The translations under genes were made by a program, and so were the position numbers. DNA of 64,000 nucleotides from contig NZ_SMKX01000017.1 in assembly GCF_004349055.1 (NCBI RefSeq), forward strand, positions 1 to 64,000. The letters are read 5' to 3'. The stretch comes from Kribbella antibiotica. GTDB taxonomy: Bacteria > Actinomycetota > Actinomycetes > Propionibacteriales > Kribbellaceae. The first letter of the stretch is position 1. Each line of letters opens with the position of its first letter. Under the pieces are notes generated by a model. The model had not been told where the DNA came from. It ran no database searches and saw only the letters and a program-made list of their open reading frames with translations. Below, piece after piece: positions 16,282-25,032 of this stretch.

Positions 16282-18077
16282 TCCGTACCCATCCCGCAGG
16301 CTCGTTGCGTGCTGAGCACGCCGGGCAGACCGTCACCCTGGCCGGCTGGGTGGCGCGGCGGCGCGATCACGGCGGCGTGGCGTTCATCGACCTGCGTGAC
16401 TCCAGCGGCACGGTCCAGGTCGTCATCCGCGACGAGGAGGTCGCCGGGCCGCTGCGCTCGGAGTTCTGCCTGAAGATCGTCGGCGAGGTGAACGCGCGGC
16501 CCGAGGGCAACGCGAACCCGAACCTGCCGACCGGTGCGATCGAGGTCATTGCCGCTGATGGCACAGGGGTGGAGGTTCTGTCTTCCGCGGAGCCGCTGCC
16601 GTTCCCGGTCGAGGAGCACCACGCGACCCCGGTGAACGAAGAGGTCCGGCTCAAGTACCGCTACCTCGACCTGCGTCGCCAGGGCCCGGGTGCGGCGCTG
16701 CGGCTGCGCAGCAAGGTGAACAAGGCGGCCCGCGACGTCCTGGGCAACCACGACTTCGTCGAGATCGAGACGCCGACGCTGACCAAGTCGACGCCGGAAG
16801 GCGCCCGCGACTTCCTGGTCCCGGCGCGTCTGCAGCCGGGCTCCTGGTACGCGCTCCCGCAGTCGCCGCAGCTGTTCAAGCAGCTGCTGATGGTGGCCGG
16901 CATGGAGCGGTACTACCAGATCGCGCGCTGCTACCGCGACGAGGACTTCCGCGCCGACCGGCAGCCGGAGTTCACCCAGCTCGACATCGAGATGAGCTTC
17001 GTCGACCAGGATGACATCATCGCGCTGGCCGAAGAGGTGCTGGCGTCGCTGTGGAAGCTCATCGGGTACGACGTCCAGACCCCGATCCAGCGGATGACGT
17101 ACGCCGAGGCGATGGCGCGGTTCGGGAGCGACAAGCCCGACCTGCGGATGGGCCTCGAGCTCGTCGAGTGCACCGACTACTTCAAGGACACCCCGTTCCG
17201 GGTCTTCCAGGCGCCGTACGTCGGTGCTGTCGTGATGCCGGGCGGTGCGGACCAGCCGCGCAAGCAGCTGGACGCGTGGCAGGAGTGGGCCAAGCAGCGT
17301 GGCGCTCGCGGTTTGGCGTACGTGCTGGTCGGTCAGGACGGCGAGCTCGGCGGTCCGGTCGCGAAGAACCTGTCCGAGGAAGAGCGCGCTGGTCTTGCTG
17401 ACCACGTCGGCGCGAAGCCGGGCGACTGCATCTTCTTCGCCGCCGGTCCGATCAAGACGTCGCGGGCGCTGCTCGGCGCGGCCCGCCTCGAGATCGGTCG
17501 CCGCGGCGGCCTGATCGACGAGTCGACCTGGTCGTTCCTGTGGGTCGTCGACGCGCCGCTGTTCGAGCCGGCCGACGACGCCACCGCCGCCGGTGATGTC
17601 GCGGTGGGTTCGGGTGCGTGGACGGCTGTCCACCACGCCTTCACCTCGCCCAAGCCGGACTCGCTGGAGACCTTCGACACCGACCCGGGCAACGCGCTGG
17701 CCTACGCCTACGACATCGTCTGCAACGGCAACGAGATCGGTGGTGGGTCGATCCGTATCCACCGCGAGGACATCCAGAAGCGCGTCTTCAAGGTGATGGG
17801 CCTGACCGACGAGGAGGCGACCGAGAAGTTCGGCTTCCTGCTCGACGCGTTCAAGTTCGGCGCCCCGCCGCACGGCGGGATCGCGTTCGGCTGGGACCGG
17901 ATCACCGCGCTGCTGGCCGGCACGGAGTCGATCCGCGACGTGATCGCGTTCCCGAAGTCCGGCGGTGGGTTCGACCCGCTGACCGCGGCCCCGGCGCCGA
18001 TCACTCCGGCACAGCGCAAGGAAGCCGGCGTGGATGCACGGCCCGAATCGAAGTCGGCGGAGGCCAAGGAGGCCTGA
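16278..18077 (+). CDS. aspS: Aspartyl-tRNA synthetase, bacterial type
   Basis: 599 residues from the GTG at 16278, which overlaps the hisS stop. It charges tRNA-Asp. The N-terminal OB-fold anticodon domain (residues ~15-105) has [19 protein letters not shown]. The class II catalytic core shows motif 2 ([20 protein letters not shown]) and motif 3 (FGWDRI), split by the GAD insertion domain typical of bacterial AspRS. Whether it is discriminating or also charges tRNA-Asn cannot be decided here. The C-terminus carries a short Glu/Lys/Ala-rich tail. Confidence 0.96.
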   Translation: MIRTHPAGSLRAEHAGQTVTLAGWVARRRDHGGVAFIDLRDSSGTVQVVIRDEEVAGPLRSEFCLKIVGEVNARPEGNANPNLPTGAIEVIAADGTGVEVLSSAEPLPFPVEEHHATPVNEEVRLKYRYLDLRRQGPGAALRLRSKVNKAARDVLGNHDFVEIETPTLTKSTPEGARDFLVPARLQPGSWYALPQSPQLFKQLLMVAGMERYYQIARCYRDEDFRADRQPEFTQLDIEMSFVDQDDIIALAEEVLASLWKLIGYDVQTPIQRMTYAEAMARFGSDKPDLRMGLELVECTDYFKDTPFRVFQAPYVGAVVMPGGADQPRKQLDAWQEWAKQRGARGLAYVLVGQDGELGGPVAKNLSEEERAGLADHVGAKPGDCIFFAAGPIKTSRALLGAARLEIGRRGGLIDESTWSFLWVVDAPLFEPADDATAAGDVAVGSGAWTAVHHAFTSPKPDSLETFDTDPGNALAYAYDIVCNGNEIGGGSIRIHREDIQKRVFKVMGLTDEEATEKFGFLLDAFKFGAPPHGGIAFGWDRITALLAGTESIRDVIAFPKSGGGFDPLTAAPAPITPAQRKEAGVDARPESKSAEAKEA

Positions 18078-18156
18078 CGCTGTTGCGTACTTGAGCAACG
18101 CCCCAGGGGCGGTGGGACGGTGAAGTCATTCATCTCCTCCCGCCCCAGGAGTGCTC

Positions 18157-19104
18157 ATGCTCAAGCGTGTCCTCGCGTCGGCCCTGGCCGTCGCAACCGC
18201 CAGTGTCGTCGCGACAGTCCCGGCGTACGCGGTGGCTTTCCAGACCACCGCGACCAACCTGAACATCCGGTCCGACGCCTATCTGTCGGCCTCGGTGGTC
18301 AAGGTGCTGGCCGGGCCGACCTCGGTCGAGGTCGACTGCCAGAAGGCCGGCGACTCCGTCATCGTCGGCTCCAAGACCACGACCTGGTGGGCGCATCTGC
18401 CGGCCCACGGCGGCTATGCCACGGTCGCGTACATCGACACCCCCGGTACGAAGCTTCCCGGCGTACCGGATTGTCCTCAGGATCCGCCGCAGACCAGTGA
18501 CGTGACATTGGCCGACGTACAGGCGATGTTCGGGTCGCGGATTGCGAACCCGTCGCTCGTCCAGACCGGGCTTCCGTCGCTGAACAAGGCGATGCGCGAT
18601 GCGCAGATCAACACGGTGTACCGCAAGGCGGCGTTCCTTGCGACGCTGGTGCACGAGTCGCGGCTGGAGTACAACATTCGCGAGATCGGCGACACCCGCG
18701 TGTACGGCGGCCGCGGTTACATCCAGCTGACCGGTGACTTCAACTACCGCCCGGCCGGTCAGTGGCTCGGCGTCGACTTGATCAACAATCCTGAGCTCGC
18801 CCGCGACATCCGTTACAGCGCTCAGATCGCCCGCTGGTACTGGACCGTCGCCCGCAACATCAACCCGTACGCCGACCAGCTGAAGATGGGCCGTGTCAAC
18901 GCCGCGATCGGCTACCCGGCCGGCGCCGAGGACGGCCGCCGCTGCGCGACGTTCCGCACCGCGATCGCCTATCTGAGCGGCCAGCCGGCACCCGCGGTGG
19001 ACTGCAGCCGGACGGCGAAGACGTCTGGTGACACCAGCAAGCTCACCCGGACCGAGTTCGACGCGCTGGCCAAGGCACCTGGGGCTCCCGGCACCGTCGG
19101 CTGA
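18157..19104 (+). CDS. Secreted GH19 lysozyme/chitinase-like protein with SH3-like domain (copy 1)
   Basis: 315 residues; the ATG at 18157 follows AGGAG at 18147-18151. There is a signal peptide (residues 1-~27), an SH3-like domain (~28-105, NLNIRSDAYLS) for wall binding, and a GH19-type catalytic domain (~115-290) with the glutamate in LVHESRLEY and the GGRGYIQLTGDFNY block. The likely action is cleavage of chitin or peptidoglycan outside the cell. A tandem paralogue follows; the two catalytic domains share a 109-residue identical run, whereas the SH3-like parts differ. Confidence 0.87.
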   Translation: MLKRVLASALAVATASVVATVPAYAVAFQTTATNLNIRSDAYLSASVVKVLAGPTSVEVDCQKAGDSVIVGSKTTTWWAHLPAHGGYATVAYIDTPGTKLPGVPDCPQDPPQTSDVTLADVQAMFGSRIANPSLVQTGLPSLNKAMRDAQINTVYRKAAFLATLVHESRLEYNIREIGDTRVYGGRGYIQLTGDFNYRPAGQWLGVDLINNPELARDIRYSAQIARWYWTVARNINPYADQLKMGRVNAAIGYPAGAEDGRRCATFRTAIAYLSGQPAPAVDCSRTAKTSGDTSKLTRTEFDALAKAPGAPGTVG

Positions 19105-19229
19105 TCCGCAAACAATTAGGCCTGGTCCGAAGGGGTTGTGAACGGGCGGGATCTGGAGGAAAGTAACCGGCAAGCGCGCCTTGCAGGAAACATTTCACCA
19201 ATCCCGCCCCTCCGCCCCAGGAGCTCCTC

Positions 19230-20183
19230 ATGGTTCTTCGCCGTCTCACTTCTCTTCTCGCGGGCCTCGGCATCGTGGCCGCCGGTCTGGTCACCGCGAC
19301 CCCGGCCCACGCCGCCGTCTTCCGGACCTTCGGCACCGGCGTCAACATCCGCGCCGACGCCTATCTGTCCTCGGCTGTCGTCGGGACACTGCCCGGCCCG
19401 ACCGATATCAACGTCGACTGCCAGAAACGCGGTGACCGCGTCACCATCGACGAAGGCACCAGCGAATGGTGGGCGCATGTGCCCGCCCTCGGTGGGTATG
19501 TGACCGTCGTGTACGTCGCGATTCCCGAAGACAAACTCCCCGGTGTCCCCGAATGCGGCGGCAATCCGAACCCGCCGGTCGGCGACATCACGCTCGCCCA
19601 GGTTCAGGCGATGTTCGGCAGCCGGATCGCGAACCCGAGCATCGTGCAGCAGGGGCTGCCCTCGCTCAACCAGGCGATGCGGGATGCCGGAATCAACACG
19701 GTCTACCGCAAGGCGGCCTTCCTGGCCACGCTGGTCCACGAATCGCGGCTCGAGTACAACATCCGCGAGATCGGCGACACCCGCGTGTACGGCGGCCGCG
19801 GCTACATCCAGCTCACCGGCGACTTCAACTACCGTCCCGCCGGCCAGTGGCTCGGCGTCGACCTGATCAACAACCCCGAGCTCGCCCGCGACATCCGTTA
19901 CAGCGCTCAGATCGCCCGCTGGTACTGGACCGTCGCCCGCAACATCAACCCGTACGCCGACCAGCTCAAGATGGGCCGTGTCAACGCCGCCATCGGCTAC
20001 CCCGCCGGCGCCGAAGACCAGCGCCGCTGCGACACCTTCCGCACCGCCATCGCCTACCTGTCCGGCCAACCGGCCCCCGCAGTGAACTGCAGCCGCACGG
20101 CCAAGACGCTCGGTGACACCTCCGCCATGACCCGCTCCCAGTTCGAAGCCGCAGTCAACCAAGGCACCCCCGGCAAGGGCTGA
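19230..20183 (+). CDS. Secreted GH19 lysozyme/chitinase-like protein with SH3-like domain (copy 2)
   Basis: 317 residues, ATG at 19230 with CAGGAG ahead. It has the same architecture as the preceding gene: signal peptide (~1-29), SH3-like domain with VNIRADAYLS, a linker with a Pro/Asn-rich stretch, and a GH19-type catalytic domain with HESRLEYNIREIGD and GGRGYIQLTG. The N-terminal domain is clearly diverged, but from INTVYRKAAF to YPAGAED the protein equals copy 1 with only synonymous base changes. Its own promoter probably lies in the 125-base gap. A strong hairpin follows it. Confidence 0.87.
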   Translation: MVLRRLTSLLAGLGIVAAGLVTATPAHAAVFRTFGTGVNIRADAYLSSAVVGTLPGPTDINVDCQKRGDRVTIDEGTSEWWAHVPALGGYVTVVYVAIPEDKLPGVPECGGNPNPPVGDITLAQVQAMFGSRIANPSIVQQGLPSLNQAMRDAGINTVYRKAAFLATLVHESRLEYNIREIGDTRVYGGRGYIQLTGDFNYRPAGQWLGVDLINNPELARDIRYSAQIARWYWTVARNINPYADQLKMGRVNAAIGYPAGAEDQRRCDTFRTAIAYLSGQPAPAVNCSRTAKTLGDTSAMTRSQFEAAVNQGTPGKG

Positions 20184-20203
20184 CCCTCGAGCCACCCCGC
20201 GAC

Positions 20204-20232
20204 CCGGCCGGACCCCCCGAGGGCCCGGCCGG
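20204..20232. terminator. GC-rich hairpin between convergent genes
   Basis: CCGGCCGG-A-CCC (20204-20215), loop CCCGA, GGG-C-CCGGCCGG (20221-20232): a stem of 8+3 pairs with one mismatch. It sits between the second GH19 gene and the convergent membrane-protein gene, so it can serve both strands. A near copy of its right half lies at 22521-22540. Confidence 0.7.
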
Positions 20233-20239
20233 TTCGTTG

Positions 20240-21073
20240 TCACCCGAACGTCGTGAAGAAAACCTGCTTGCCGTCCTTGTCGAAGGCGCGAACGTCGATC
20301 TCCGCGTTCCCGTGCTCGGCGACGGCGTCAGGCAGGATCCCTTCGAGGTAACCGGCCTGATCGACCGTGACGTCGGCGTACCAGGGCGAGACGCCATTGA
20401 GTCCACGGATCCGCAGCTCGACCAGGCCGACGTTCTTCGCGGCGCGGAACGAGTACGACGCTCGCACACCGGCCGACTTCCCTTCGCCGACGTTGTTCCA
20501 CGCCCACGTCCCTGGGATCGGGTTCTGTTCGTTGGCCGCAGCCGCGGAGGTGTCCCAGCGCAGAATCTCGCCGTCGAGGCACTGGAACCAGAAGTTGCTG
20601 TTCGCGGTGACGAAGGTCTGCAGCAGCTGCCGCGACTTCCCGGGCACACCGAACGCCTTGATCCAGCGGGCGGACCTGATGGTCGCGGCGTCCGCATCCG
20701 CAGGACCGTACAGGTCTTCGGTGGTGCCGGAGACCGTCGTCTTCAGCTTCAGGCACTGCCTGGCCGCGGCTCGTGCCTGGCTGTCACTCGCATCGCCGAG
20801 GTCGAGCCACTCACGCTGCGTTTTGTCAGGAGACTCCTGCTGGATTCCGGTAGAGCCTGCCGGGTCGCCGCTGCGGCTGAGGGTGACGACGCTGGTGATG
20901 CCGATCGCGACGGCAGCGGTGGCGGCAACGACCGGAACCCACGCCAGGAACGGCGTCCAGCGCGGCGGCTTCGGGCGGAAGGCTTTGTAGGCGCCGCGGA
21001 CTACGTTGCGCCGCAGCGTTTCGGTGTACTCGGGGTCGAGCTGCTCGACCGGTGGGGGCGTGGTGAGGTTCAT
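20240..21073 (-). CDS. Single-pass membrane protein paired with an ECF sigma factor
   Basis: 277 residues. The cytoplasmic N-terminus (~1-42) is followed by one transmembrane helix (~43-64, AWVPVVAATAAVAIGI) and an extracytoplasmic domain of ~200 residues with no catalytic motif. The ATG overlaps the stop of the sigma factor gene as ATGA, the classic layout for an anti-sigma or signal-sensing partner. No zinc-binding anti-sigma motif (H-x3-C-x2-C) is present, so an anti-sigma role is inferred from position only. Confidence 0.75.
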   Translation of the reverse strand: MNLTTPPPVEQLDPEYTETLRRNVVRGAYKAFRPKPPRWTPFLAWVPVVAATAAVAIGITSVVTLSRSGDPAGSTGIQQESPDKTQREWLDLGDASDSQARAAARQCLKLKTTVSGTTEDLYGPADADAATIRSARWIKAFGVPGKSRQLLQTFVTANSNFWFQCLDGEILRWDTSAAAANEQNPIPGTWAWNNVGEGKSAGVRASYSFRAAKNVGLVELRIRGLNGVSPWYADVTVDQAGYLEGILPDAVAEHGNAEIDVRAFDKDGKQVFFTTFG

Positions 21074-21666
21074 CGGTGCTCCTCCAGTAAAGCGGGCAGA
21101 CGGCGGCGGGCCCGGGACAGGCGGGCCTTCACAGTGCCTTCGGCGACCCCCAGGACCGCCGCGGCATCGGCCAGGCTCAGCTGTGCCCAATAGACGAGCT
21201 CAACGGTCTCGCGCTCATGACCCGGAAGGGCAGCCAGAGCTGCCCGAACAGCCCGGATGTGTTTCTCCGAATCCACCCGAGCCGCAACCGCCTCCGAGTG
21301 ATCCGGCTGATGCAACGGCGCCGGCTGCCGCAGCAAGAACTGCGCCAACCGGCGTCTGGACCGGACACTGTTCCGCAGCTCGTTGCGCGCAATCGCCAGC
21401 AACCACGGCTTCGCGCTGCCGTGCTGCAGCGGCCCCGGATCCGAGCGCCCGAACTGCTTCCAGGCGGTGATAAACGTTGCCTGGACTGCGTCATCGGCGT
21501 ACGCGTAAGAGCCCGTATGCCGGACCGCATAAGCGTGCACGGCAACGGCGTACCGGCTGAACAGATCGCCGAGCGCCTCCGGTTCCTGGCGGCGCAAGGC
21601 GTCCCAGAGGTCATCGTCCCGCACCTCCGGCGGGGGCCGATCCACCTGCCGCGAAATCGTCGTCAT
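21070..21666 (-). CDS. ECF-type RNA polymerase sigma factor
   Basis: 198 residues from the ATG at 21666; a GTG six codons upstream is possible. Sigma region 2 is seen at LFSRYAVAVHAYAVRHTGSY with ADDAVQATFITAWKQ, and region 4 at LVYWAQLSLADAAAVLGVAE followed by GTVKARLSRARRRL. The linker between them is long. It probably directs transcription of its own operon and of surface or stress genes, under control of the coupled membrane protein. Confidence 0.92.
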   Translation of the reverse strand: MTTISRQVDRPPPEVRDDDLWDALRRQEPEALGDLFSRYAVAVHAYAVRHTGSYAYADDAVQATFITAWKQFGRSDPGPLQHGSAKPWLLAIARNELRNSVRSRRRLAQFLLRQPAPLHQPDHSEAVAARVDSEKHIRAVRAALAALPGHERETVELVYWAQLSLADAAAVLGVAEGTVKARLSRARRRLPALLEEHR

Positions 21667-21706
21667 ACCCCTGAGGGTCCGCACCCGCAGGTGTGGTTGC
21701 CACTGG

Positions 21707-22378
21707 TTAAATCGGCCGTGCCCGCACCCAGGCGGTGTTCGGCGTCAGGTACTCGTCCAGCCGCAGGCCCACCTCGGCCAGCTGGCTGGAGAGCTCCTCC
21801 TCGGTCAGATTCTGAGTCAGCACCCGCTGCGACCAGCTCTGTCCGTCACGCGTATGCGTCAACGTGGCCGCGACCTTGTTGCCAGGCAAATGCTCCACAT
21901 CGGAGATCTCCATTCGGGTGTGCTCACTCTCCAACACCACAGGCCGCGCCAACTGCGAAGGCAACTGCTGCTGAATCACCACCGACCCACCCGGCAGCAC
22001 ATGCTCCGCGCACGTCCGCAACAACCGCAACCGCTCAGCATCATCAGCCACGTTGACCAAGTACGACATCATCAGCACCACGTCGAAGCGCCGCCCGAGC
22101 CGCAGCTCGCCGATGGTCGCCTGCACAGTCTCAGCCCCACGGACCCGAGCCAGCATCTCCGCCGACTCGTCCACCGCCACCACCTCATGCCCCCGTGTGA
22201 GCAGCGGCCGAGTGATTCGCCCAGTCCCACACCCCAACTCAAGAATGCTGCTCCCCGGCGCGATCGCCGCATCGATCAGCTCGTCCTCCCCACGAGCCTC
22301 CGCAAGCTCATACATCTCAACCTGACTACCATCCGGTGCCTGCGCCCCCGGCCCACTTCCACCTTGTCCGACTCTCAT
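21707..22378 (-). CDS. Class I SAM-dependent methyltransferase
   Basis: 223 residues. The SAM-binding motif I is ILELGCGTGRITRPLL, with the acidic residue of motif II in VVAVDESAEML. The start ATG at 22378 follows GGAGGG. The substrate is unknown. It is read in the same direction as the ECF sigma factor with a 40-base gap. Confidence 0.87.
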   Translation of the reverse strand: MRVGQGGSGPGAQAPDGSQVEMYELAEARGEDELIDAAIAPGSSILELGCGTGRITRPLLTRGHEVVAVDESAEMLARVRGAETVQATIGELRLGRRFDVVLMMSYLVNVADDAERLRLLRTCAEHVLPGGSVVIQQQLPSQLARPVVLESEHTRMEISDVEHLPGNKVAATLTHTRDGQSWSQRVLTQNLTEEELSSQLAEVGLRLDEYLTPNTAWVRARPI

Positions 22379-22513
22379 CCCTCCAGTCTTTCAGCCCTAG
22401 AAAATCTTTCGGCCCACACCGAAAGTCCACTATCTTTGGCCGCATGCCTCATATGCCGTCTTCGTCGCAGAGTTTTCGCGCCACCGCCCCGACCAGGGGC
22501 GCTGCGGAGGAGT

Positions 22514-22539
22514 CGGCCGGCCCCCCGAGGGCCCGGCCG
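22514..22539. repeat. GC-rich hairpin, second copy of the 20204 element
   Basis: CGGCCGG (22514-22520) pairs with CCGGCCG (22533-22539) plus an inner CCC/GGG. The 20 bases CCCCCCGAGGGCCCGGCCGG (22521-22540) are identical to 20213-20232 and both are followed by a T/A-TCGTTGTC octamer variant. Unlike the first copy it lies in the 266-base gap between divergent genes, so it is not an ordinary terminator. The remainder of that gap holds a 6-bp palindrome, ACCCCA-C-TGGGGT, and no clear gene. Confidence 0.6.
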
Positions 22540-22644
22540 GATCGTTGTCTGCCCCCGCGACCCCACTGGGGTGTGTCGAAGAGGGGGTGGGCGGTTCGTT
22601 GTAGGGGTGATAGGAGTTGACGGACGACGAACGGAGTTTGAGCT

Positions 22645-23376
22645 GTGAGAGTTCTTCTGACTTCCGGCGGCATCACGAATGCGAGTATCGAGAACGCCTT
22701 GGTGGACCTGCTCGGCCGGCCGATTGCGGAGTGCACCGCGCTCTTCATTCCGACTGCGATCTATCCCTTCCGGGGTGGGGCGGAGATGGCGTGGCGGGCG
22801 CTGAGCGGACAGGCGCCGTCGCGGTTGAGCGATCTCGGGTGGAAGTCGTTGGGGCTTCTGGAGTTGTCGGTGCTGCCGAGCATCGATGCGGAGGCTTGGG
22901 TACCTGCGGTCCAGGAGGCTGATGCTTTGCTGGCGTGGGGTGGCGATCCGCTGTTCCTGGCCAACTGGATGCGCCGCTCCGGCCTGGCCGATCTGCTGCC
23001 GACGCTGGACTCCGTCTATGTGGGGGTGAGTGCCGGCAGCATGGCCGTCACTTCGACCTTCGTCGAGACCTACACGGAGCCGCCGCGCGGCGACCACGGA
23101 TCCCTGCAGTCCGAGCCTGCCGTCTTCAGTACGCCGCAAGGTGACGTCGACCGAACCCTGGTCACCGGGCACGGTGCGGGGCTCGTCGACTTCGCCGTCA
23201 TCCCGCACCTGGACAATGAACGTCACCCCGACGCATCCCTGGCCAACGCGGAGAAATGGGCGGCCCGGATCCCGGCCCCGACCTACGCGATCGACGACCA
23301 GACCGCCGTCAAAGTCGCCGACGGCGGCACCGTCGACGTCATCTCCGAAGGCCACTGGAAACTCTTCACTCCTTGA
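22645..23376 (+). CDS. Peptidase S51 (dipeptidase E/cyanophycinase-like)
   Basis: 243 residues, GTG start. The nucleophile elbow GVSAG (Ser129) and the preceding AWGGDPLFL segment match the PepE class of the S51 serine peptidases; a conserved histidine lies in VIPHLDNERH. Members cleave N-terminal Asp-Xaa dipeptides or related substrates. Cytoplasmic, no signal peptide. It stands alone between a divergent methyltransferase and a decayed gene. Confidence 0.87.
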   Translation: MRVLLTSGGITNASIENALVDLLGRPIAECTALFIPTAIYPFRGGAEMAWRALSGQAPSRLSDLGWKSLGLLELSVLPSIDAEAWVPAVQEADALLAWGGDPLFLANWMRRSGLADLLPTLDSVYVGVSAGSMAVTSTFVETYTEPPRGDHGSLQSEPAVFSTPQGDVDRTLVTGHGAGLVDFAVIPHLDNERHPDASLANAEKWAARIPAPTYAIDDQTAVKVADGGTVDVISEGHWKLFTP

Positions 23377-23487
23377 CGCCGGGAGAGCGTGCTACCCACC
23401 CACCCCGGCTCATCGCCGTCCTACCCCTGCGGACTACCGCCCGCGACCGACCTCGCTTCCACTAGAGGACGGGCAGCCTGGCTGCTG

Positions 23488-23932
23488 CGTTGGCAGCGGA
23501 AGTGGAGGATGCCGGGGACGGACTGCCAGACGGGACGATCGCCGACGGGTTCGGCCATCTGGGTGATGGGCAGGCCGGCTGCTGCGAAGGTGTTGAGGTA
23601 GGTGGACAGCATGCGGTGGTAGGCGACGCGTGGCAGGATTGCCAACCGGGTCGGGCTGGTGAAGGGGCCTTCGTCGAAGTAGCGGCCGACGATGCGTCGG
23701 GTGCCCCGTCGAAAGAGCCGGTGAAACCCGGCCCAGATTCTGGGCATCATCGTGGTGGAACTCGATGCCGCGCGTCGCGACCCTGCCCGCAAGCAACCGC
23801 CGCCACGCGCAGACCGTGGACATCGCCCACCAGTGCATCGAACGTCGGATCGTTCAGTCCGACGCCTTCGGGGTCAACACCTTCGTGGTAGACGTCGGCC
23901 AGTTCTTCGTAAGCGCTTGTGAGGTTGGGTAT
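23488..23932 (-). pseudogene. Decayed copy of the methyltransferase gene at 29372-30115
   Basis: This stretch is a degenerate duplicate of the intact methyltransferase gene 6 kb away. The start codon is ATA (23930-23932) in place of ATG. Two internal deletions remove the equivalents of 29631-29790 (160 bases) and 29863-29957 (95 bases), and one base is lost near 23733. These changes account exactly for the length difference of the whole duplicated block (512 versus 768 bases). Frames on either strand here are remnants, and no functional product is expected. Confidence 0.9.
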
Positions 23933-23999
23933 GCCGGGTGGACGGCGGTGCCGTCGTCGGCGTTCCGGACCGGTACGGCGTTCTGCCAGGAGCAGAGCG
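23488..23999 (+). repeat. Direct repeat, left copy (with 29415-30182)
   Basis: The block matches 29415-30182 in the same orientation, apart from two deletions (160 and 95 bases), one single-base deletion and scattered substitutions. It includes ~65 bases upstream of the methyltransferase start, so DNA rather than a transcript was copied. Both copies end at the same AGCAGAGCG. The pair flanks the MerR-SDR and FAAL-PKS genes. Confidence 0.88.
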
Positions 24000-24042
24000 T
24001 TGACAGCGCTGGTTGGTACCAGGCGACACTGGCGGACTGCTT

Positions 24043-24870
24043 TTATTCTGGTGGTGGGGTGGTGCTGAAGATCGGCCAGCAAATCTCGGTGGCGGTGAAG
24101 GTTGTCGGATCCGGGGGCGCCCCGCCGAGGTAGTGTTCGCGGATTGGTCCCTGGTGGCTGATCAGATGCTCGTTTGCGTAGATTCCCAGCGCCCCGTAAC
24201 TGCGGTCGATGCCTTCGTGGCCGCCGGAGTGGGTGAGCACCGCGAATTCGGCCTGAGGTAAGACCTCGGCACGGATGCCCTCCGGCGGATCCGCAGAGTG
24301 CGGTGCGGCGACGAACAGTGTTGCCTTGCCACGCGATTCGAGGAATAGCTCTCGGTCGTAGAGGCCACCCGGCACGATCACCGAAGGTGCGCTTGCTGCC
24401 GCTGCAACGGCGTCTCGCAGTTTCCGCACTGTCGACCCGAACCAGCTGTCGAGCTCAGAAACATCGAGGGTGGCACCGATGGACCACACCGCGAGCGCAG
24501 GTTCGTGGCGCAACTCCACGTGGGCGGGGGTGCACACGGGAGAAAGCAACTCACGCAGGGCGCCGACGGTGTCACGAGTTTGCTGCAGCTGCACCTCCAT
24601 CTGCTCGAGATGAGTCGTGATGATGTCGGTGCGGGTCGCGGTGTCGGCTGTGCTCAGCAGCGCTTTGACGTCGGGAATGGACATGCCGAGAGAGCGGAAC
24701 CGGCGGATGATGTGTGCATGATCGACCTGGCTGGTGTCGTAGAAGCGATAGCCGGTGTGGGAGTCGATATGGGCCGGTTCGAGAATGCCGATGTCGTGGT
24801 AGTGCCGCAGCGCCTTCCTGGTCAGGCTGGTCATCACTGCGAAGTCACCGATCGAGACCTGTGCACCCAT
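24043..24870 (-). CDS. MerR-family regulator with GyrI-like effector domain
   Basis: 275 residues, start ATG with AGGAGG ahead. The N-terminal winged helix is clear (residues 5-75, VSIGDFAVMTSLTRKALRHY), then a dimerisation coiled coil (~80-115) and a C-terminal GyrI-like small-molecule binding domain (~120-270). Such proteins activate promoters with a long 19-base spacer when they bind a hydrophobic ligand. Two operators of exactly this kind lie in the divergent intergenic region, one for this gene and one for the SnoaL-SDR genes. Confidence 0.9.
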   Translation of the reverse strand: MGAQVSIGDFAVMTSLTRKALRHYHDIGILEPAHIDSHTGYRFYDTSQVDHAHIIRRFRSLGMSIPDVKALLSTADTATRTDIITTHLEQMEVQLQQTRDTVGALRELLSPVCTPAHVELRHEPALAVWSIGATLDVSELDSWFGSTVRKLRDAVAAAASAPSVIVPGGLYDRELFLESRGKATLFVAAPHSADPPEGIRAEVLPQAEFAVLTHSGGHEGIDRSYGALGIYANEHLISHQGPIREHYLGGAPPDPTTFTATEICWPIFSTTPPPE

Positions 24871-24916
24871 GGCGTCCTCCTAAGCCGATCCGCCGCTCGC
24901 GTTATCGGATAGGCCA

Positions 24917-24947
24917 ATCGTGCAGTTTCCCCCTAGGGCAAGGTCAA
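24917..24947 (-). promoter_or_regulatory. MerR-type promoter/operator of the regulator gene
   Basis: On the minus strand: TTGACC (24942-24947), a 19-base spacer with the dyad TTGCCCTAGGGGGAA, then CACGAT (24917-24922). A 19-base spacer with a dyad inside is the hallmark of MerR-regulated promoters. Confidence 0.72.
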
Positions 24948-24995
24948 CCGGGGCCTGGTTGTCGGGCGGTGCGGACACGAAGTCGCCGGCCGAGG

Positions 24996-25026
24996 TTGAC
25001 CTTCCCCTTGGGGGAAGCTCCACCGT
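24996..25026 (+). promoter_or_regulatory. MerR-type promoter/operator of the SnoaL-SDR genes
   Basis: TTGACC (24996-25001), 19-base spacer with the perfect dyad CTTCCCC-T-TGGGGGAAG-like core, then CACCGT (25021-25026). The ATG of the SnoaL-like gene follows after six bases, so the transcript is probably leaderless. The layout mirrors the divergent site at 24917-24947. Confidence 0.75.
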
Positions 25027-25032
25027 GGGCTC

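Noticed and set aside
15822-18098. A 758-codon minus-strand open frame opposite aspS
   Set aside because: Antisense shadow of AspRS with Arg/Val/Leu-rich product, no domain.
19105-19229. c-di-AMP (ydaO) riboswitch ahead of the second GH19 gene
   Set aside because: Such riboswitches are common before actinobacterial wall hydrolases, but the gap is only 125 bases and lacks the conserved GG- and CC-rich junction blocks.
22336-22620. A 94-codon plus-strand frame in the gap before the S51 peptidase
   Set aside because: It starts inside the divergent methyltransferase gene, runs through a hairpin and has no ribosome site or recognisable domain.
23490-24133. Plus-strand open frames across the decayed methyltransferase copy
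   Set aside because: They are shadows of the duplicated DNA; the same antisense frame exists opposite the intact copy.
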